Assembly (NCBI GenBank): GCA_905221605.1
Contig: CAJNDS010000335.1
Location: 110,001-172,500 of the forward strand
Direction: 5' to 3'
DNA: 62,500 nt
Origin: Symbiodinium natans
Taxonomy: Eukaryota; Sar; Dinophyceae; Suessiales; Symbiodiniaceae
This document shows positions 30,942 to 41,665 of the stretch, one piece after another. Position 1 is the first letter of the stretch; each line of letters begins with the position of its first letter. The notes under the pieces were generated by a model. It was not told the DNA's origin and did not search any database. It worked only from the letters and a program-made list of their open reading frames with translations. The position numbers were made by a program, and so were the translations under genes.

Positions 30942-31369
30942 ATGCTGTAAGTTGCCTTGAGAACCAGTCCTCAAGCCGAATGGGACTAGTTACGGGGCTC
31001 TCCAACTTCTGGGCCCCTGCTGGTGTTGTTGGGTATCCCGGAGGTCTCCTCTACATAAGGCTCCGAATCTTAACGGGACCCTAAACCCTAAGCCCTAAGC
31101 CCTAAGCCCTAAACCCTAAACCCCAAACCCTAAACCCTAAACCCTAACAGGACTGTAAGGTAGATCATCTCCCCTTCTTTCCTCGACCCTACAGCCGAAA
31201 GCCTGGACTTCCCCAACCCCTGCAACTCCCGAAGCCCGACTATCCGGAACCCTGAGCCCTAAAGCTCCCCCAGTTTCGAGAACCCTAAGCGATGAACCCC
31301 ACTTTCTAGAGACCCTGATACCCTACACCCTCCTTTCTCTCGAAGCCTGATACCCTAAACCCCGAAGCC

Positions 31370-31480
31370 CCTAAACCCTAAACCCTAAACCCTAAACCCT
31401 AAACCCTAAACCCTAGACCCTAGACCCTAAACCCTAAACCCTAAACCCTAAGACCTAAACCCTAAACCCTCAACCCTAAA
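31370..31480 (-). repeat. CCCTAAA array
   Basis: About 14 units with some CCCTAGA variants; opposes 31617-31740 across a GC-rich block of about 110 bp with no clear frame. Confidence 0.95.
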
Positions 31481-31616
31481 CCCTTAGTCTGAGCCCCGGA
31501 AGTGGCGAGCCCGAGCTCACGGCATGCCAAATGCGGCCGGATCCGTGCCGCTGCCTCCCTGAGATTGGAGGTACTTGAGGGCTTGAGGGTTTGGGGTTTT
31601 AGGGTTCAGTTCAGGG

Positions 31617-31930
31617 TTTAGGGTTTAGGGTTTAGGGTTTAGGGTTTAGGGTTTAGGGTTTAGGGTTTAGGGTTTAGGGTTTAGGGTTTAGGGTTTAGGG
31701 TTTAGGGTTTAGGGTTTAGGGTTTAGGGTTTAGGGTCTAGGGGTTAGGGGGTTTAGGGGGTTCAGGGGGTTCAGGGGGTTCAGGGGTTTAGGGTAGTTTA
31801 GGGTAGTTTACCCTGAGCTTGGAGGTAGTTGAGGGCTTAGGGTTTAGGGTGGTTTAGGGTAAGTTAAGGGTAGTTTAGGGTAGTTGTGAGGGTTTAGGGT
31901 GGTTTAGGGTAGTTTAGGGTTTCAGGGTTT
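31617..31930 (+). repeat. TTTAGGG array passing into GGTAGTTTAGGG variants
   Basis: About 17 perfect units (31617-31740), then GGGTAGTTTA and GGGGGTTCA variants. Confidence 0.95.
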
Positions 31931-32170
31931 CAGTTTGGGTTGAGGAACGCACTCGCATTTCGCCTTTGTTGGGGTTCAAGGGTTCTCAAGATTCACAGGG
32001 TATGTATGGGGGTTTGGGGCAGGCACTTGCATGTCACCAAAACCAAGCTTGAAGACAAGATCATTTTGGGGTTTAACAAGGTTGATAAGCCATCTTCCTA
32101 CCCACAAAGCCACAGAGCAAGGGCACCGTGCAGTGTTATGGCTTATGGGCACCCCCCTTGTCATTGATGC

Positions 32171-32286
32171 CTCACACTCAAGGCTTAAGGCCACCCCCTG
32201 CTCATCCAACAGCTGTGTCTGGATGCGCTTTTGACCCTCGATGGCTTTGAGACAAGCCCCCTTTTCGTGCTGCTCCAGCTTCATCA
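32171..32286 (-). CDS. Exon with coiled-coil sequence
   Basis: Minus-strand GGGACAG acceptor, two bases plus 38 codons (starting MKLEQHEKGACLKAIEGQKR, continuing IQTQLLDEQGVALSLECE), then GAG followed by a GCATCA donor; a GTAGGA donor at 32101 is the alternative. Strong helical, coiled-coil-like composition. A TAA closes the frame upstream, so it is entered by splicing, by a local frameshift from 32315-32433, or starts at its own ATG. Confidence 0.6.
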
Positions 32287-32314
32287 CTGTCCCGGGTTAC
32301 GTTCGGTTATGAGC

Positions 32315-32433
32315 CTTTGTAGGTCTGTCAGGCGCATTTTGTGCGCTTCAAGAGGTTGCTCCAGCTTTCTTCTTGGGCTGGCTGCGAAGCTACCGGCTTG
32401 AGCTGCCAGCCAAGAGTTCATGACAGCATCAAG
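32315..32433 (-). CDS. Exon, helical protein of unknown family
   Basis: Minus-strand CTCTTACAG acceptor, 39 codons plus two bases: starts LDAVMNSWLAAQAGSFAASP, then RRKLEQPLEAHKMRLTDLQ. The frame runs on to TGA at 32284-32286, next to the start of the following exon. Only 28 nt separate the two if a GC donor is used, too short for a normal intron. Confidence 0.6.
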
Positions 32434-32898
32434 CTGTAAGAGTTGTATCGTAAATGACCCGAAAACCCTACAACCTGAAACTACCCTAAGCTACCCTGAG
32501 CTACCCTAAAGACCGAAAACCCTAAACTATTTCAAAGTACACTAAACTACCTTTCTTTCTGTCTTATGAAGCCTTCGCTTTCGCTTTCGCTGACTGCGTG
32601 CCGCACGAATGGTGCAGGGACCAAAGCTACCCTAAGCTATCCTAAACGACCCTATAAACGACCCTAAAAGACCCTAAACCCTAAGACCTCAACCTTAAAC
32701 CCTAAACCCTGAAGCCGAAACTCCAAAAACCCTATACCCTAAAACCCTAAAAAACCCGAAAAAACCCTGAAAACCCGAAAACCCTATACCCTATACCCTA
32801 AATTACCCTAATGCTTAAAGGCGTGCTAAACCCTAAACCCTAAAACCCTTAAAAACCCCTAAAAAACTCCTGTTTCTTAAGAAGGTGTGCGGAGGTGC

Positions 32899-32954
32899 CT
32901 CCATGGCTGCTGGCCGGCGCTGCTGAGCCTCGCGCGGTCCCAAGGCCCCCGTCT
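32899..32954 (-). CDS. Candidate exon
   Basis: Minus-strand TGTGTTTTCAG acceptor, two bases plus 18 codons (TGALGPREAQQRRPAAME), then GAG followed by GCACCT, the same GAG-GC donor seen in the coiled-coil exons. CCCTAAA upstream and TTTAGGG downstream in its sense. Confidence 0.5.
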
Positions 32955-32995
32955 CTGAAAACACATAAGTTTAACCCTTGTTGGGTTCTTGAGGG

Positions 32996-33365
32996 AGGGT
33001 TTAGGGTTTAGGGTTTAGGGTTTAGGGTTTAGGGTTTAGGGTTTAGGGTTTAGGGTCTAGGGTTTAGGGTTTAGGGTTTAGGGTTTAGGGTTTAGGGTTT
33101 AGGGGTTTAGGGGTTTAGGGGTTTAGGGGGTTTAGGGTTTAGGGTTTAGGGGTTAGGGTTTAGGGTCTAGGGTTTAGGGGTCTAGGGTTTAGGGTTTAGG
33201 GTCTAGGGTTTAGGGTTTAGGGTTTAGGGTTGAGGGTTGAGGGTTGAGGGTTTAGGGTTTAGGGTTTAGGGGTTTAGGGTTTAGGGTCTAGGGTTTAGGG
33301 TTTAGGGTTGAGGGTTTAGGGTTTAGGGTTTAGGGTCTAGGGTCTAGGGTCTAGGGTTTAGCTTA
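32996..33365 (+). repeat. Long TTTAGGG array with TCTAGGG and TTGAGGG variants
   Basis: About 50 units; variants clustered (TCTAGGG x3 at 33332-33352, TTGAGGG x3 at 33228-33250). Confidence 0.95.
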
Positions 33366-34560
33366 GGGTTTAGGTGAGCAATCCAAATTGAAGTTCAAAG
33401 CCTTTGTAGGGCTTCAGGGTTTAGGGCTTCGGGTTTAGGCGTTTAGGGGTTTCGGGTAACAACCCTACTAAAGTTTAGGCCTTAGTTTTGTGTTTAGGGC
33501 TTTAGGGTGTTTGTGCTTGTGGGGTTTTGGGCTTTTAGGACTTTAGGGTTTTAGGGTTTAAGGGGTTTAGCGCCTTTAGGGTTCTCGGGTTTCGGTTCTA
33601 AGGGTTTTTTGGGGGGTTTTTATGCTATCCCCTGAAGCCTTGTAGATCCTAAAAGCCCTGCACCCGGTGGACCGCGCACTAAGAACTCAATCTATGGGTC
33701 CTTAAGGGAGGGGCGTCATGGAGCCTTTGGGAGGAGTGGGGAGTATTGTGGAAGATTGGGCCCTCTTGACTGCTTCATATTGAGAATTTAAATTTGTATT
33801 CCTTATTGGGTTTAAGTACCCTTAAAAATGTAAAATGTTGCCCAACTATGACCTAGTTGAACCCCTCTCCCTTACGGAACCTATAAGTTTAGGCTTGAGG
33901 GTTCAGGTTAACCGCTGAGGTTACGTACCCCCAACCCGCCAAACCCTGAAGCCCGCAACCGTGAACAAAACAACCCCTCAAAACATCCGACCCTCAACCC
34001 TTAAAATCCTAAACCCTGCTAACCCTGAAAACCTTGAAACCGATAAAGCCCTTCAAACCCTTAAAGTCCTTAACGCCCTAAACCCTAAACACCCTAAACC
34101 CTACAAGTAAGCCGAAGCTGCGAAACCCTAAACTTAAAGAATACCTCAAGCCCTGAAATCTCTCTCCTCCCTAAAAACATACAATCCTGAATTTCGAGAC
34201 CCTCAACTCTAATTGTCAACCCGAAACCACAACGCCCCGGAACCCTAAACTTCGAAACCCTAAACCAGCAAAAGCCCTCAAACTCAAAATCCCAAATGCC
34301 CTTAAAACCCTACAAAACTAAACTTCAAAACCCGAAACCCGGGAACACTCAAACTCAAAGCCCTAAACACCTTTAACCGTAATCCTAAACTTCTAAACCG
34401 CAAACAGCCTCAAACCCCAAGCCCAAACAACCCTCAACCCCAACAATCCTGCAGCCCTAAACTTCAAAACCTTGAACCCAGAAAACCTAAACCCCAAAAT
34501 TCCTCAAGCACGACAAGCCCTACAACAGCAACCCTAAACCCAAAAACCTAAGCCCCAAAC
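33366..34560. other. Long intergenic or intronic stretch of degenerate telomere-like repeats
   Basis: 33400-33620 TTAGGG-like; 33698-33900 unique with the GGTCCTTAAGGGAGGGG and AAGTACCCTTAAA repeats (the latter shared with 11281-11335); 33930-34560 degenerate CCCTAAA-like. No exon-like block found. Confidence 0.6.
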
Positions 34561-34564
34561 GGCG

Positions 34565-34680
34565 CCTTCCCCCAACGGCGTGCAGCCGCTGCCACGTGCC
34601 ACGGCTGTCGACTTTCGCCGGAGCCGAGTTGTTCGCAGCCGGCAGAAGAAATTTGAGGGTCCCGCGGTCCCGAAAGCCCG
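34565..34680. CDS. Candidate exon, strand ambiguous
   Basis: GC-rich block open on both strands. Minus includes LKFLLPAANNSAPAKVDSRG; plus, after GGCGTGCAG, includes PRATAVDFRRSRVVRSRQKK. Confidence 0.35.
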
Positions 34681-34694
34681 AAAAAACCCTAAGT

Positions 34695-35279
34695 AATCCT
34701 GAACCCTAACCCTAAACCCTAAACCCTAAACCCTAAACCCCAAACCCTAAATAATCTTCAACCCTCAACGCCGGTGGGCGAAAGCTTAGGAGTGGGCGGG
34801 GGAAAGTGAGGGGTTGAAGGCATCCCTATACCCTAAACCCTAAACCCTAAACCCTAGACCCTAGACCCTAGACCCTAGACCCTAGACCCTAGACCCTAAA
34901 CCCTAAACCCCAAACCCCAAACCCCAAACCCCAAACCCCAAACCCCAAACCCTGACCCTAAACCCTAAACCCTAAACCCTAAACCCTAAACCCTAAACCC
35001 TAAACCCTAAACCCTAAACCCTAAACCCTAAACCCTAAACCCTAAACCCTAAACCCTAAACCCTAAACCCTAAACCCTAAACCCTAACCCTAAACCCTAA
35101 ACCCTACCCTAAAAAACCCTAAACCCTAAACCCTAAACCCTAAACCCTAAACCCTAAACCCTAAACCCTAAACCCTAAACCCTAAACCCTAAACCCTAAA
35201 CCCTAAACCCTAAACCCTAAACCCTAACCCTAAACCCTAAATCTCAAACCCTAAACCCTAAACCCTAAACCCTAAACCC
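34695..35279 (-). repeat. Longest CCCTAAA tract
   Basis: With interruptions, about 70 units; sub-blocks of CCCTAGA (34854-34887) and CCCCAAA (34905-34950) show local amplification of single-base variants. Confidence 0.95.
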
Positions 35280-35280
35280 T

Positions 35281-35394
35281 GTGCACTCTCTGGCAGCTCT
35301 GTTTTGCGACGCACCTCGGCTTCTCCGTGTCCACTCGGGCCATGTTGGCCCACGGACATGGTTCTCTGCATTCTTACGCATGTACTTCTACATC
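35281..35394. CDS. Candidate exon between inverted telomeric arrays, strand ambiguous
   Basis: Minus includes AENHVRGPTWPEWTRRSRGA and SQNRAARE; plus, after TCTCTGGCAG, includes CDAPRLLRVHSGHVGPRTWF. CCCTAAA left, TTTAGGG right. Confidence 0.4.
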
Positions 35395-35449
35395 TAGGGT
35401 TTAGGGTTTAGGGTTTAGGGTTTAGGGTTCAGGGTTTAGGGTTTAGGGC

Positions 35450-35550
35450 TAGACCCAAGAGTAGCCTAGAACTGAAAAGCGGGGGGTGCCCCTTTTGGGT
35501 TGAAGGGGCTTTGTAAACGGGAGCCTAAACCCTAAAAGAAAAAGGGCCAG
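35450..35550. repeat. Dispersed CTAGACCC repeat, copy
   Basis: CTAGACCCAAGAGTAGCCTAGAA...AACGGGAGCCTAAACCCTAAAAGAAAAAGGG; family as at 12942. Confidence 0.65.
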
Positions 35551-35673
35551 TCCTTTAGTATGTGGGAGGTTGCCGTCACTTTCTGGAAGGGCTTCTTGTT
35601 CCTGAACAGAACATGTAGAACAAGTAACAAGGCTACCAGAATACCAGAAACGGCCCATCCTTTCGAGAATCCC

Positions 35674-35707
<34 letters not shown>

Positions 35708-36040
35708 CCCCACCATACATGAATGCACATGATATAAACTGTATGCAGCTTGTTTGCAGAGTTGAAGAGACAAGTGAAGCATTCCGAATTCACGCTTCAG
35801 GGGGATGTTGGAAGAACCTAATATGACTACTCTCCGAAACCCTTGAGGAAGTACCCCCGACTCAGGATGCTTCCAAAAACCACCCCAAAACCCTAAACCC
35901 TAAACCCTAAAACCTAAACCCTAAACCCTAAACCCGAAACCCTAACCCCTCAGCCCCCTGAGCAGGTCTGCAGATGCAAGCTTGTTGCAAGCACTGCAGG
36001 CGATCGGGTCTTGAACTGCGGAAACTCCCAGCCCTGAGCT

Positions 36041-36226
36041 GCTTGGAGGTTCGGGGTTTAGGTTTAGGGTTTTAGGGTTTGGGGTTCAGGGCGACTTAAT
36101 AACCCAAATATAGCTGTACTCTGTTGACCCACTTACAAGCCCTTTAAGTGCCCTAATATGGTTATATTTGGCTTGTAAGTACAGATATCATTGGGTTCTT
36201 AAGTACCATGCATGAACCTCCAAGTA
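36041..36226. mobile_element. IR-A element with telomeric insertion in the left arm
   Basis: GCTTGGAGGTTC is interrupted by GGGGTTTAGG...TTCAGGG, then ACTTAATAACCCAAATATAGCTGTAC; right arm TTGTAAGTACAGATATCATTGGG...AAGTACCATGCATGAACCTCCAAGTA. Confidence 0.75.
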
Positions 36227-36713
36227 ACAGTCTTGGTACTTGGGGCCCTGTTTGTAGGTACTTGAGCCCTCTTTCTAACCTGCAGGTGTTTAGGGCGATA
36301 CTGAGTAATCCGGCGTAACCATCAAAGCCCTACGTGCTGATCCCCCTAACCATCCTAAACCCAAAACCCCGAAACCCCAAACCCTAAACACCCGAACCCT
36401 AAACACCCTTACATTGGGGTTGGGGGGGGGGGGGTGAGGGGGAATTCTAAACCCTAAGAATCTGGAGTGTCAGAGCTTTGGGCTTCGGGTTCCTTGGACC
36501 TCCACATACCTTGGGGCCGGGGGTCCAAGACTCCATCTGCTGCCCGGACGAGTCACTTTGTACTTCGGCCGCTTTGGAGGGTTCAGCCTCCAGTTCAACC
36601 CTGAGCCCGAAACCCTGAAACCTCAGCTCTACACCCTGAACCCTAAACCCTATGATCCCAGAACCCAGAACCCAAAACCTGAAGCCTACAGCCTAAACCC
36701 CAAATCCCTACTG

Positions 36714-36783
36714 AACCCTAAACCCTAAACCCTAAACCCTAAACCCTAAACCCTAAACCCTAAACCCTAAACCCTAAACCCTA
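36714..36783 (-). repeat. CCCTAAA array
   Basis: About 10 perfect units; opposite arm TTTAGGG at 36855-36902. Confidence 0.95.
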
Positions 36784-36856
36784 CACCTCCAAGCGCACGA
36801 GGATGTGTCGACTGGAAGCTGGGCGGCATCATCGGGCCATCACTTGCCTGGTCGGT
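36784..36856. CDS. Candidate exon between inverted arrays, strand ambiguous
   Basis: Minus reads DQASDGPMMPPSFQSTHPRA; plus is open in two frames. Confidence 0.35.
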
Positions 36857-36902
36857 TTAGGGTTTAGGGATTAGGGTTTAGGGTTTAGGGTTTAGGGTTT
36901 GG

Positions 36903-36962
36903 GGTCCACGCGCATCGACTACAGGAACAAGGCGCTTCACAACCTCTCCCCCTCAGCCCTCA
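36903..36962 (+). CDS. Candidate exon resembling a leucine-rich repeat
   Basis: Plus frame TRIDYRNKALHNLSPSALKA followed by TAA. The spacing of I, L, L and L around N fits one LRR unit. It also shares the 16-nt string GACTACAGGAACAAGG with the mature part of the array genes (LDYRNKG), which may be chance. Confidence 0.4.
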
Positions 36963-37574
36963 AGGCCTAAACCCCAAAATTCGGGTTTAGGGTTTAGGGC
37001 TAGGGTTTAGGGTTTAGGGTTTAGGGTTTCAGATTTAAGGTTTCAGGTTTAGGGTTGAGGGTATGTCAGAATTCCGGGGATGGTTCCCAGCTCCATTAAG
37101 CGCCCCTAGCTGTTTGGAGGTTTCGGGTGTAGGGCTTGGCGGTTCAGTTGTAGGGTTGGGGTCTGCACAAGGTCCCACAATCCTTAAACCCTAAACTGCA
37201 TACAAGTGGCCAGCTAGGTTTCCGTACCCCGAGGTATTTCCTCACCGACCCATGAGCTCCCAGTTTTAGGTTTAGGAGCCTCGGGTTCAGGTGCTTCGGG
37301 TTTAGGGGCTTAGGGGTTTAGGGGTTTAGGGGTTTTGGGGCTTCGGGCTTAGAGGTTTAGGGTTTAGGGGTTTCAGGTTTAGGGCGTTAAGGTTTAGGGT
37401 TTAAGGGTTCAGGGCAGGCTAGGGCAGGTAAGGACAGATAAGGGGATGTTAAGGGGTTTAGGGTTAGGTTCATTGTTCCCGGACCCGTTTTGCATGACAT
37501 TGCAATTGTGGCAGCGCCAACCAACTTGAGAAAGCTAACCCTAAACCCTAAACCAAACGCCCAACGCACTAAAC

Positions 37575-37632
37575 CTGCATAGCAATTGCGCAAGACTAGA
37601 TTGAGATAGCCATTTGCCCAAAGGGATCTCAG
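37575..37632 (-). CDS. Candidate LRR-like exon
   Basis: Minus-strand TTTAAG edge, 19 codons (LRSLWANGYLNLVLRNCYA) plus one base, then a canonical GTTTAG donor. Leu spacing fits an LRR unit. Confidence 0.45.
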
Positions 37633-38199
37633 CTTAAACGAGTCCAACACCCTACTCGGAGGCTCATCGCTACAACAAAGGGTTGCAAGGGCAGCTATAG
37701 TTACAAGTGGCTATAACCCTAAACCCTAAACCCTAGACCCTAAACCCTAAACCCTAAACCCTAAGCCTTAGTTAGGACACTGCTCATTCAAGAATCTACG
37801 TATATCGACCCATGAGGCTTCAAAGTCGGCCTGTTAGTCTCCCCTGCGTGTTTATGGGACTATGGTTGAGGGTTTAGGGTTTAGGCTTGGAGGAAGAGGA
37901 CCCTAAACCCGAAAACCCTATACCCTGCTCTCGTGCAGTGTTTAGGGCCGGGGGGTTGAGAGGGCTTGGTCTAACCCAACCCCGCGACAGGTACCGCAAA
38001 CCGGGGTTTTGGGGTTTGGGTCTGGGGGTTAAGTTTAGGGTGTAAGGTTTTGGGGTTTAAGTTTAGGTCTGGGGTTTAGGTAGCCTCATTCAGGGTACTT
38101 ACAACTACCCATGAACCGTCAAGCAGTCCCGCGCCTAGCCCTTTGCCATCTCCACCTGTGCACGTGAGGGGAAGAACCCTAAACCCTAAATCCGAACAG

Positions 38200-38274
38200 G
38201 CAGAGGCTTTATGTGTTCACTTCTCCTATGGTCTTGTTTGGGGTCCTCATTTAAGGCGACCCCTATTCCTTAAG
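38200..38274 (+). CDS. Internal exon, unknown product
   Basis: CCGAACAG acceptor directly after CCCTAAACCCTAAA, 25 codons in phase 0 (AEALCVHFSYGLVWGPHLRR, then PLFLK), ending AAG before a GTACCC donor. Canonical on both sides. Exit phase matches the exon at 38624. Confidence 0.55.
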
Positions 38275-38623
38275 GTACCCACAAAGGGACATGAATGTAG
38301 AGAACTGACCATGAAGGGATTTGGGTTCTACAGGGCTCAGGGTTCTGGATCTTCGAAGTCGGGGCATTATCAAAGATATGTCCCCTCCGGCCTGGTGTTT
38401 GTCACCCAAACATGCAAACACTCCAAGGCATTCACCTTCTGAAGTCTGAGATGTCCCTTCTTGCCCAGGAGACAACACCAAGGAAGGAAACTGATGATTC
38501 TGCAAGCCCGAGACAGCCAAGAAGCCATTTGGGACAATCGCCCTAAACCATACACCCTAAACCCGAAACCGTAAACCCTAAACCCTAAACCCCGAAACGC
38601 TGCGTTCGTCCTTGCTTCGACAG

Positions 38624-38854
38624 CTAGGAAAGAGCATGGTGCCTGTAAGGGATTTTGTTTTACAATGCAGAGCCTTGTATGCAAAGTGCCGGCAAGGGAC
38701 GATGGTTGAGAGAACATCGCCGATAAAGCTGGCAACTTACGAAGTGGATGTACTAGTTGTATGTAAGGGAGTAGGATTGAAGAGCGTGATCACGACAAAG
38801 TACGTTGACATGCGGAAATTCCCAAGCGAGCGGGCTCTACACCCTAGACTCTAA
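38624..38854 (+). CDS. Exon (probably terminal), unknown product
   Basis: TTGCTTCGACAG acceptor, then 76 codons in phase 0 and TAA. Product starts LGKSMVPVRDFVLQCRALYA and includes KLATYEVDVLVVCK and TTKYVDMRKFPSERALHPRL. A GTATGT donor at 38759 gives a 45-codon alternative, also in phase 0. Lower GC than the neighbouring exon blocks. Mixed alpha/beta composition; family not recognised. Confidence 0.6.
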   Translation, partial: LGKSMVPVRDFVLQCRALYAKCRQGTMVERTSPIKLATYEVDVLVVCKGVGLKSVITTKYVDMRKFPSERALHPRL

Positions 38855-38949
38855 GCCCTAAAGCTACAGAACCCTAACCCCCACTCAACATTCTGAACAA
38901 CATAGTACCCTATGCTACTTTTGGGAAACTTTCAGAAACCCTTAAGGGG

Positions 38950-39196
38950 ATCTAAACCCTAAACCCTAAGCCCTGAACCCTAAACCCTCAACCCCAAACC
39001 CCAAACCCTAAACCCTAAATCTCAAACCCTAAACCCTAAACCCTAAACCCCAAACCCCAAACCCCAAACCCTAAATCTAAACCCTAAACCCTAAACCCTA
39101 AACCCTAAACCCTAAACCCTAAACCCTAAACCCTAAACCCTAAACCCTAAACCCTAAACCCTAAACCCTAAACCCTAAACCCTAAACCCTGAACCC
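38950..39196 (-). repeat. CCCTAAA array with CCCCAAA patches
   Basis: About 33 units. Confidence 0.95.
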
Positions 39197-39280
39197 TGCG
39201 TGTGGCGCGCGGCCGCCTCGCCGCGGAGCCGACTGTGCCCGGTGCTCCGGGGGCGGCTGCCTCTTTGAGATGCCTCGCGT
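39195..39280. CDS. Candidate exon between inverted arrays, strand ambiguous
   Basis: Minus, after AAGAGGCAG, reads APGAPGTVGSAARRPRATRR; plus reads RVARGRLAAEPTVPGAPGAA. Very GC-rich, so both strands being open is weak evidence. Confidence 0.3.
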
Positions 39281-39282
39281 AT

Positions 39283-39500
39283 AGGGTTTAGGGTTTAGGG
39301 TTTAGGGTTTAGGGTTTGGGGTTTAGGGTTTGGGGTTTAGGGTTTGGGGTTTAGGATTTGGGGTTTAGGGTTTGGGATTTAGGGTTTGGGGTTTGGGATT
39401 TAGGGTTTGGGGTTTAGGGCTTGGGGTGTGGGGGTTTAGGGTTTCGGGTTTGGGGCTTGGGGTTTAGGGTTGGGGTTTAAGGTTTAGGGTTTAGGAATTG
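39283..39500 (+). repeat. TTTAGGG/TTTGGGG alternating array
   Basis: Higher-order dimer of TTTAGGG and TTTGGGG from about 39315 onward. Confidence 0.95.
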
Positions 39501-39734
39501 GGGGCTCGGGACTTTGGGGACAGGGTGCTGTGGCGATCTAGGGAGTTTATCCCCCCCCCCCCCTTCCTGGAGGTTTTCGGAGGATCCAACCACTGTCTGA
39601 AGCGCTAAATTGGGCGCTAAATTTTCTGGATCCTCGAGGGCAGCTCCTTGGGCAGAGGGGCTTTAGGGTGAAGCGCTGTCGAGCGTCGTGAGTCAGGCAT
39701 AGGCAGGTAAGTATGGGCAGGTCTAGGTAAAAGA

Positions 39735-39870
39735 GGTAATTAGGTATAGGCAAGTATACGGGGGTTTACGAAAATAGGGACCCCCCCAAGAAAGATCCCC
39801 AGCACCTTATAGGACCCCAATAAGGTACCCCGAATTTCGGAAACCCCCATATGGGATGCTAGGTGGTTGG
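39735..39870. repeat. Dispersed GAAAATAGGGACCCC...TTCGGAAACC repeat
   Basis: Partly self-complementary; related to 41400-41520 (GAAAACAGGGGGACCCC...ATCGGAAACC) and 19848-19935 (left half). Confidence 0.6.
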
Positions 39871-40496
39871 AGGGCGTGGTTCTCAGGGGATCCCAAAGTA
39901 ACTCAAGCCCCGAAACGGCGCGCTTACCCTTACCGCCTTCTTTCTCGAAGGAGGGGGCTTGGCTTTAGGGCTTACACCCTCTTACCCAACGGAGGTAGGG
40001 GAGGGTAACCACTTGACCCCGAAATCCTGAACCGCTAAACCCTCACTCAGAACCGCTAAGAGAATAGGGACTCCAGAAAAAGGACATAAGCGTAATCTTT
40101 TTTATCAGGATATCCTCCCTTATCGGGATTCATTATATGGGGATGAATATGGGGACATGCTTATGCTTATTTTGCTTATGCGCCTTTTGGGAGCCCTAGA
40201 GAAGACCCCCCCCCCTCCCCCCCCCCCCCCCCCCCCCCCCCAGCCCCAAAACCCTAATATATGGGCCTGAAAAAAACTAAGAAATAGGGTTTGGCGGCTT
40301 TATTGTAGCACAAGCACACAGGGACGATAAGGGAATGTACTATTAGTAATCCTAAACCCTAAACCCTTTAATTATTCCAACCCTTTTTAAGACCCTAACG
40401 TGCAAACCTTCGACCCCACCTGCGCCCGAAAAGTCTGGCTCCACCTGCGGCAAATCCAAGAGGAATGTACTTTAGGGTTTGGGGTTTAGCGTTTGG

Positions 40497-40625
40497 GGAG
40501 TTCAAGGATCAGGGGGCTTTGTAAGTGGGGGTTAGAAGTAAGGCAACCCCGTAGAATTACTTATAACCCCAATTGAGGTTCTTATTCTTATAACCCTACC
40601 TACTAAGTGCCCCGATCCTCCATGT
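40497..40625. mobile_element. Inverted-repeat element IR-C
   Basis: Left AAGGATCAGGGGGCTTTGTAAGTGGGGGTTAGAAGTAAGG, right TTATAACCCTACCTACTAAGTGCCCCGATCCTCC. A second copy lies at 46525-46637 with inverted ends GGATCGGGAAACTTAGTAAGTAGGG and CCCACTTACTAACTCCCTGATCC. Confidence 0.65.
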
Positions 40626-41070
40626 AAGGTCGATGCGATGGAACCCAAAATGCAGGGCCCATACTTGAAAGCTTAGAATGGAGGTGCGGAGAACACTTCG
40701 GGTTTAGGGGGTTTAGGGGTTTTTGAGGCCTAGGGTTTGGGGCTTCGGGTTTCGGGTATAAGCCCCAGGGTTCGGGGAATCGGGCGTTTAAAGCTTGCTT
40801 GAACGCTCGAGCGGATTTGCAAGTACGGTTAGAAGTAGCCTGAAAATTGTTTTAACCAGCTATAGCTAGCAATGTGCCGCGTATTGTGCCAGTCAGAACT
40901 CTGCATGAACCTCCCAAACCGCCAAAATCACCTTCAGATTCTTCTAGTTTCCTCAACCCTAAACCGTAACCTCAGAAAAAAGAAGGGTGCACCTTGACAT
41001 TCCATGGGGTGGATAAGGGTACCTGATGATACCTACCCCTCAAAAAAATAGGAACAGAATTCCTGCTTAC

Positions 41071-41097
41071 TTGGAGATCCAGACGCTTTTCAACAAC
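41071..41097 (-). CDS. Candidate mini-exon
   Basis: Minus-strand GGCTACAG acceptor, 9 codons (VVEKRLDLQ), then a canonical GTAAGC donor; phase 0 both sides. Tiny, but both edges are good. Confidence 0.35.
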
Positions 41098-41140
41098 CTG
41101 TAGCCTTCAACCCTCTAAGTCACAGCGTTAAGGTAAGCCC

Positions 41141-41210
41141 TAAACCCTAAACCCTAAACCCTAAACCCTAAACCCTAAACCCTAAATCCTAAATCCTAAA
41201 TCCTCCATCC
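41141..41210 (-). repeat. CCCTAAA array
   Basis: Ten units including CCTAAAT variants; TTTAGGG arm at 41299-41328. Confidence 0.95.
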
Positions 41211-41525
41211 TAAACCCATCAAGCAAGCAAGTCCCATGAACCTTCAAGTAACATTCGCGTTCCAAGCCTCGGGCCCCTTGGGCTTGCGAGTTGCCGCGGT
41301 TTAGGGTTTAGGGTTTAGGGTTTAGGGTACCCAGTCGGCTTGCTCCCGCCTTGGCCCAAGGCGGTACTTATGCGTAAAGCTCACGCCATGGGGCATGTGC
41401 TTACGGGTTTCCATGGTCTACCATTTGGGGCTTTACGAAAACAGGGGGACCCCTAAAATAGACCCCAAATGGGAGGATTACCCCCAGTAAGGTACGCCTA
41501 ATATCGGAAACCTCTATTTGTTCAG

Positions 41526-41665
41526 CCCCCCCCCCCCCCCCAAACAAAAAAAAAAGAAAAATAAAAAAAAAGTAAATAGAAAAACCTGGCATCGCCTTGA
41601 AGAGGGTGTATGGAGCCTCTTGGGACCTTTACTGCTATTTGCTTCAGCCCCCCCCCCCCCCCCTC
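41526..41665. repeat. Two C tracts with A-rich and TGCTATTTGC motif between
   Basis: C runs at 41526-41540 and 41648-41662; the second follows ACTGCTATTTGCTTCAG as at 23150 and 19548. Confidence 0.7.
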
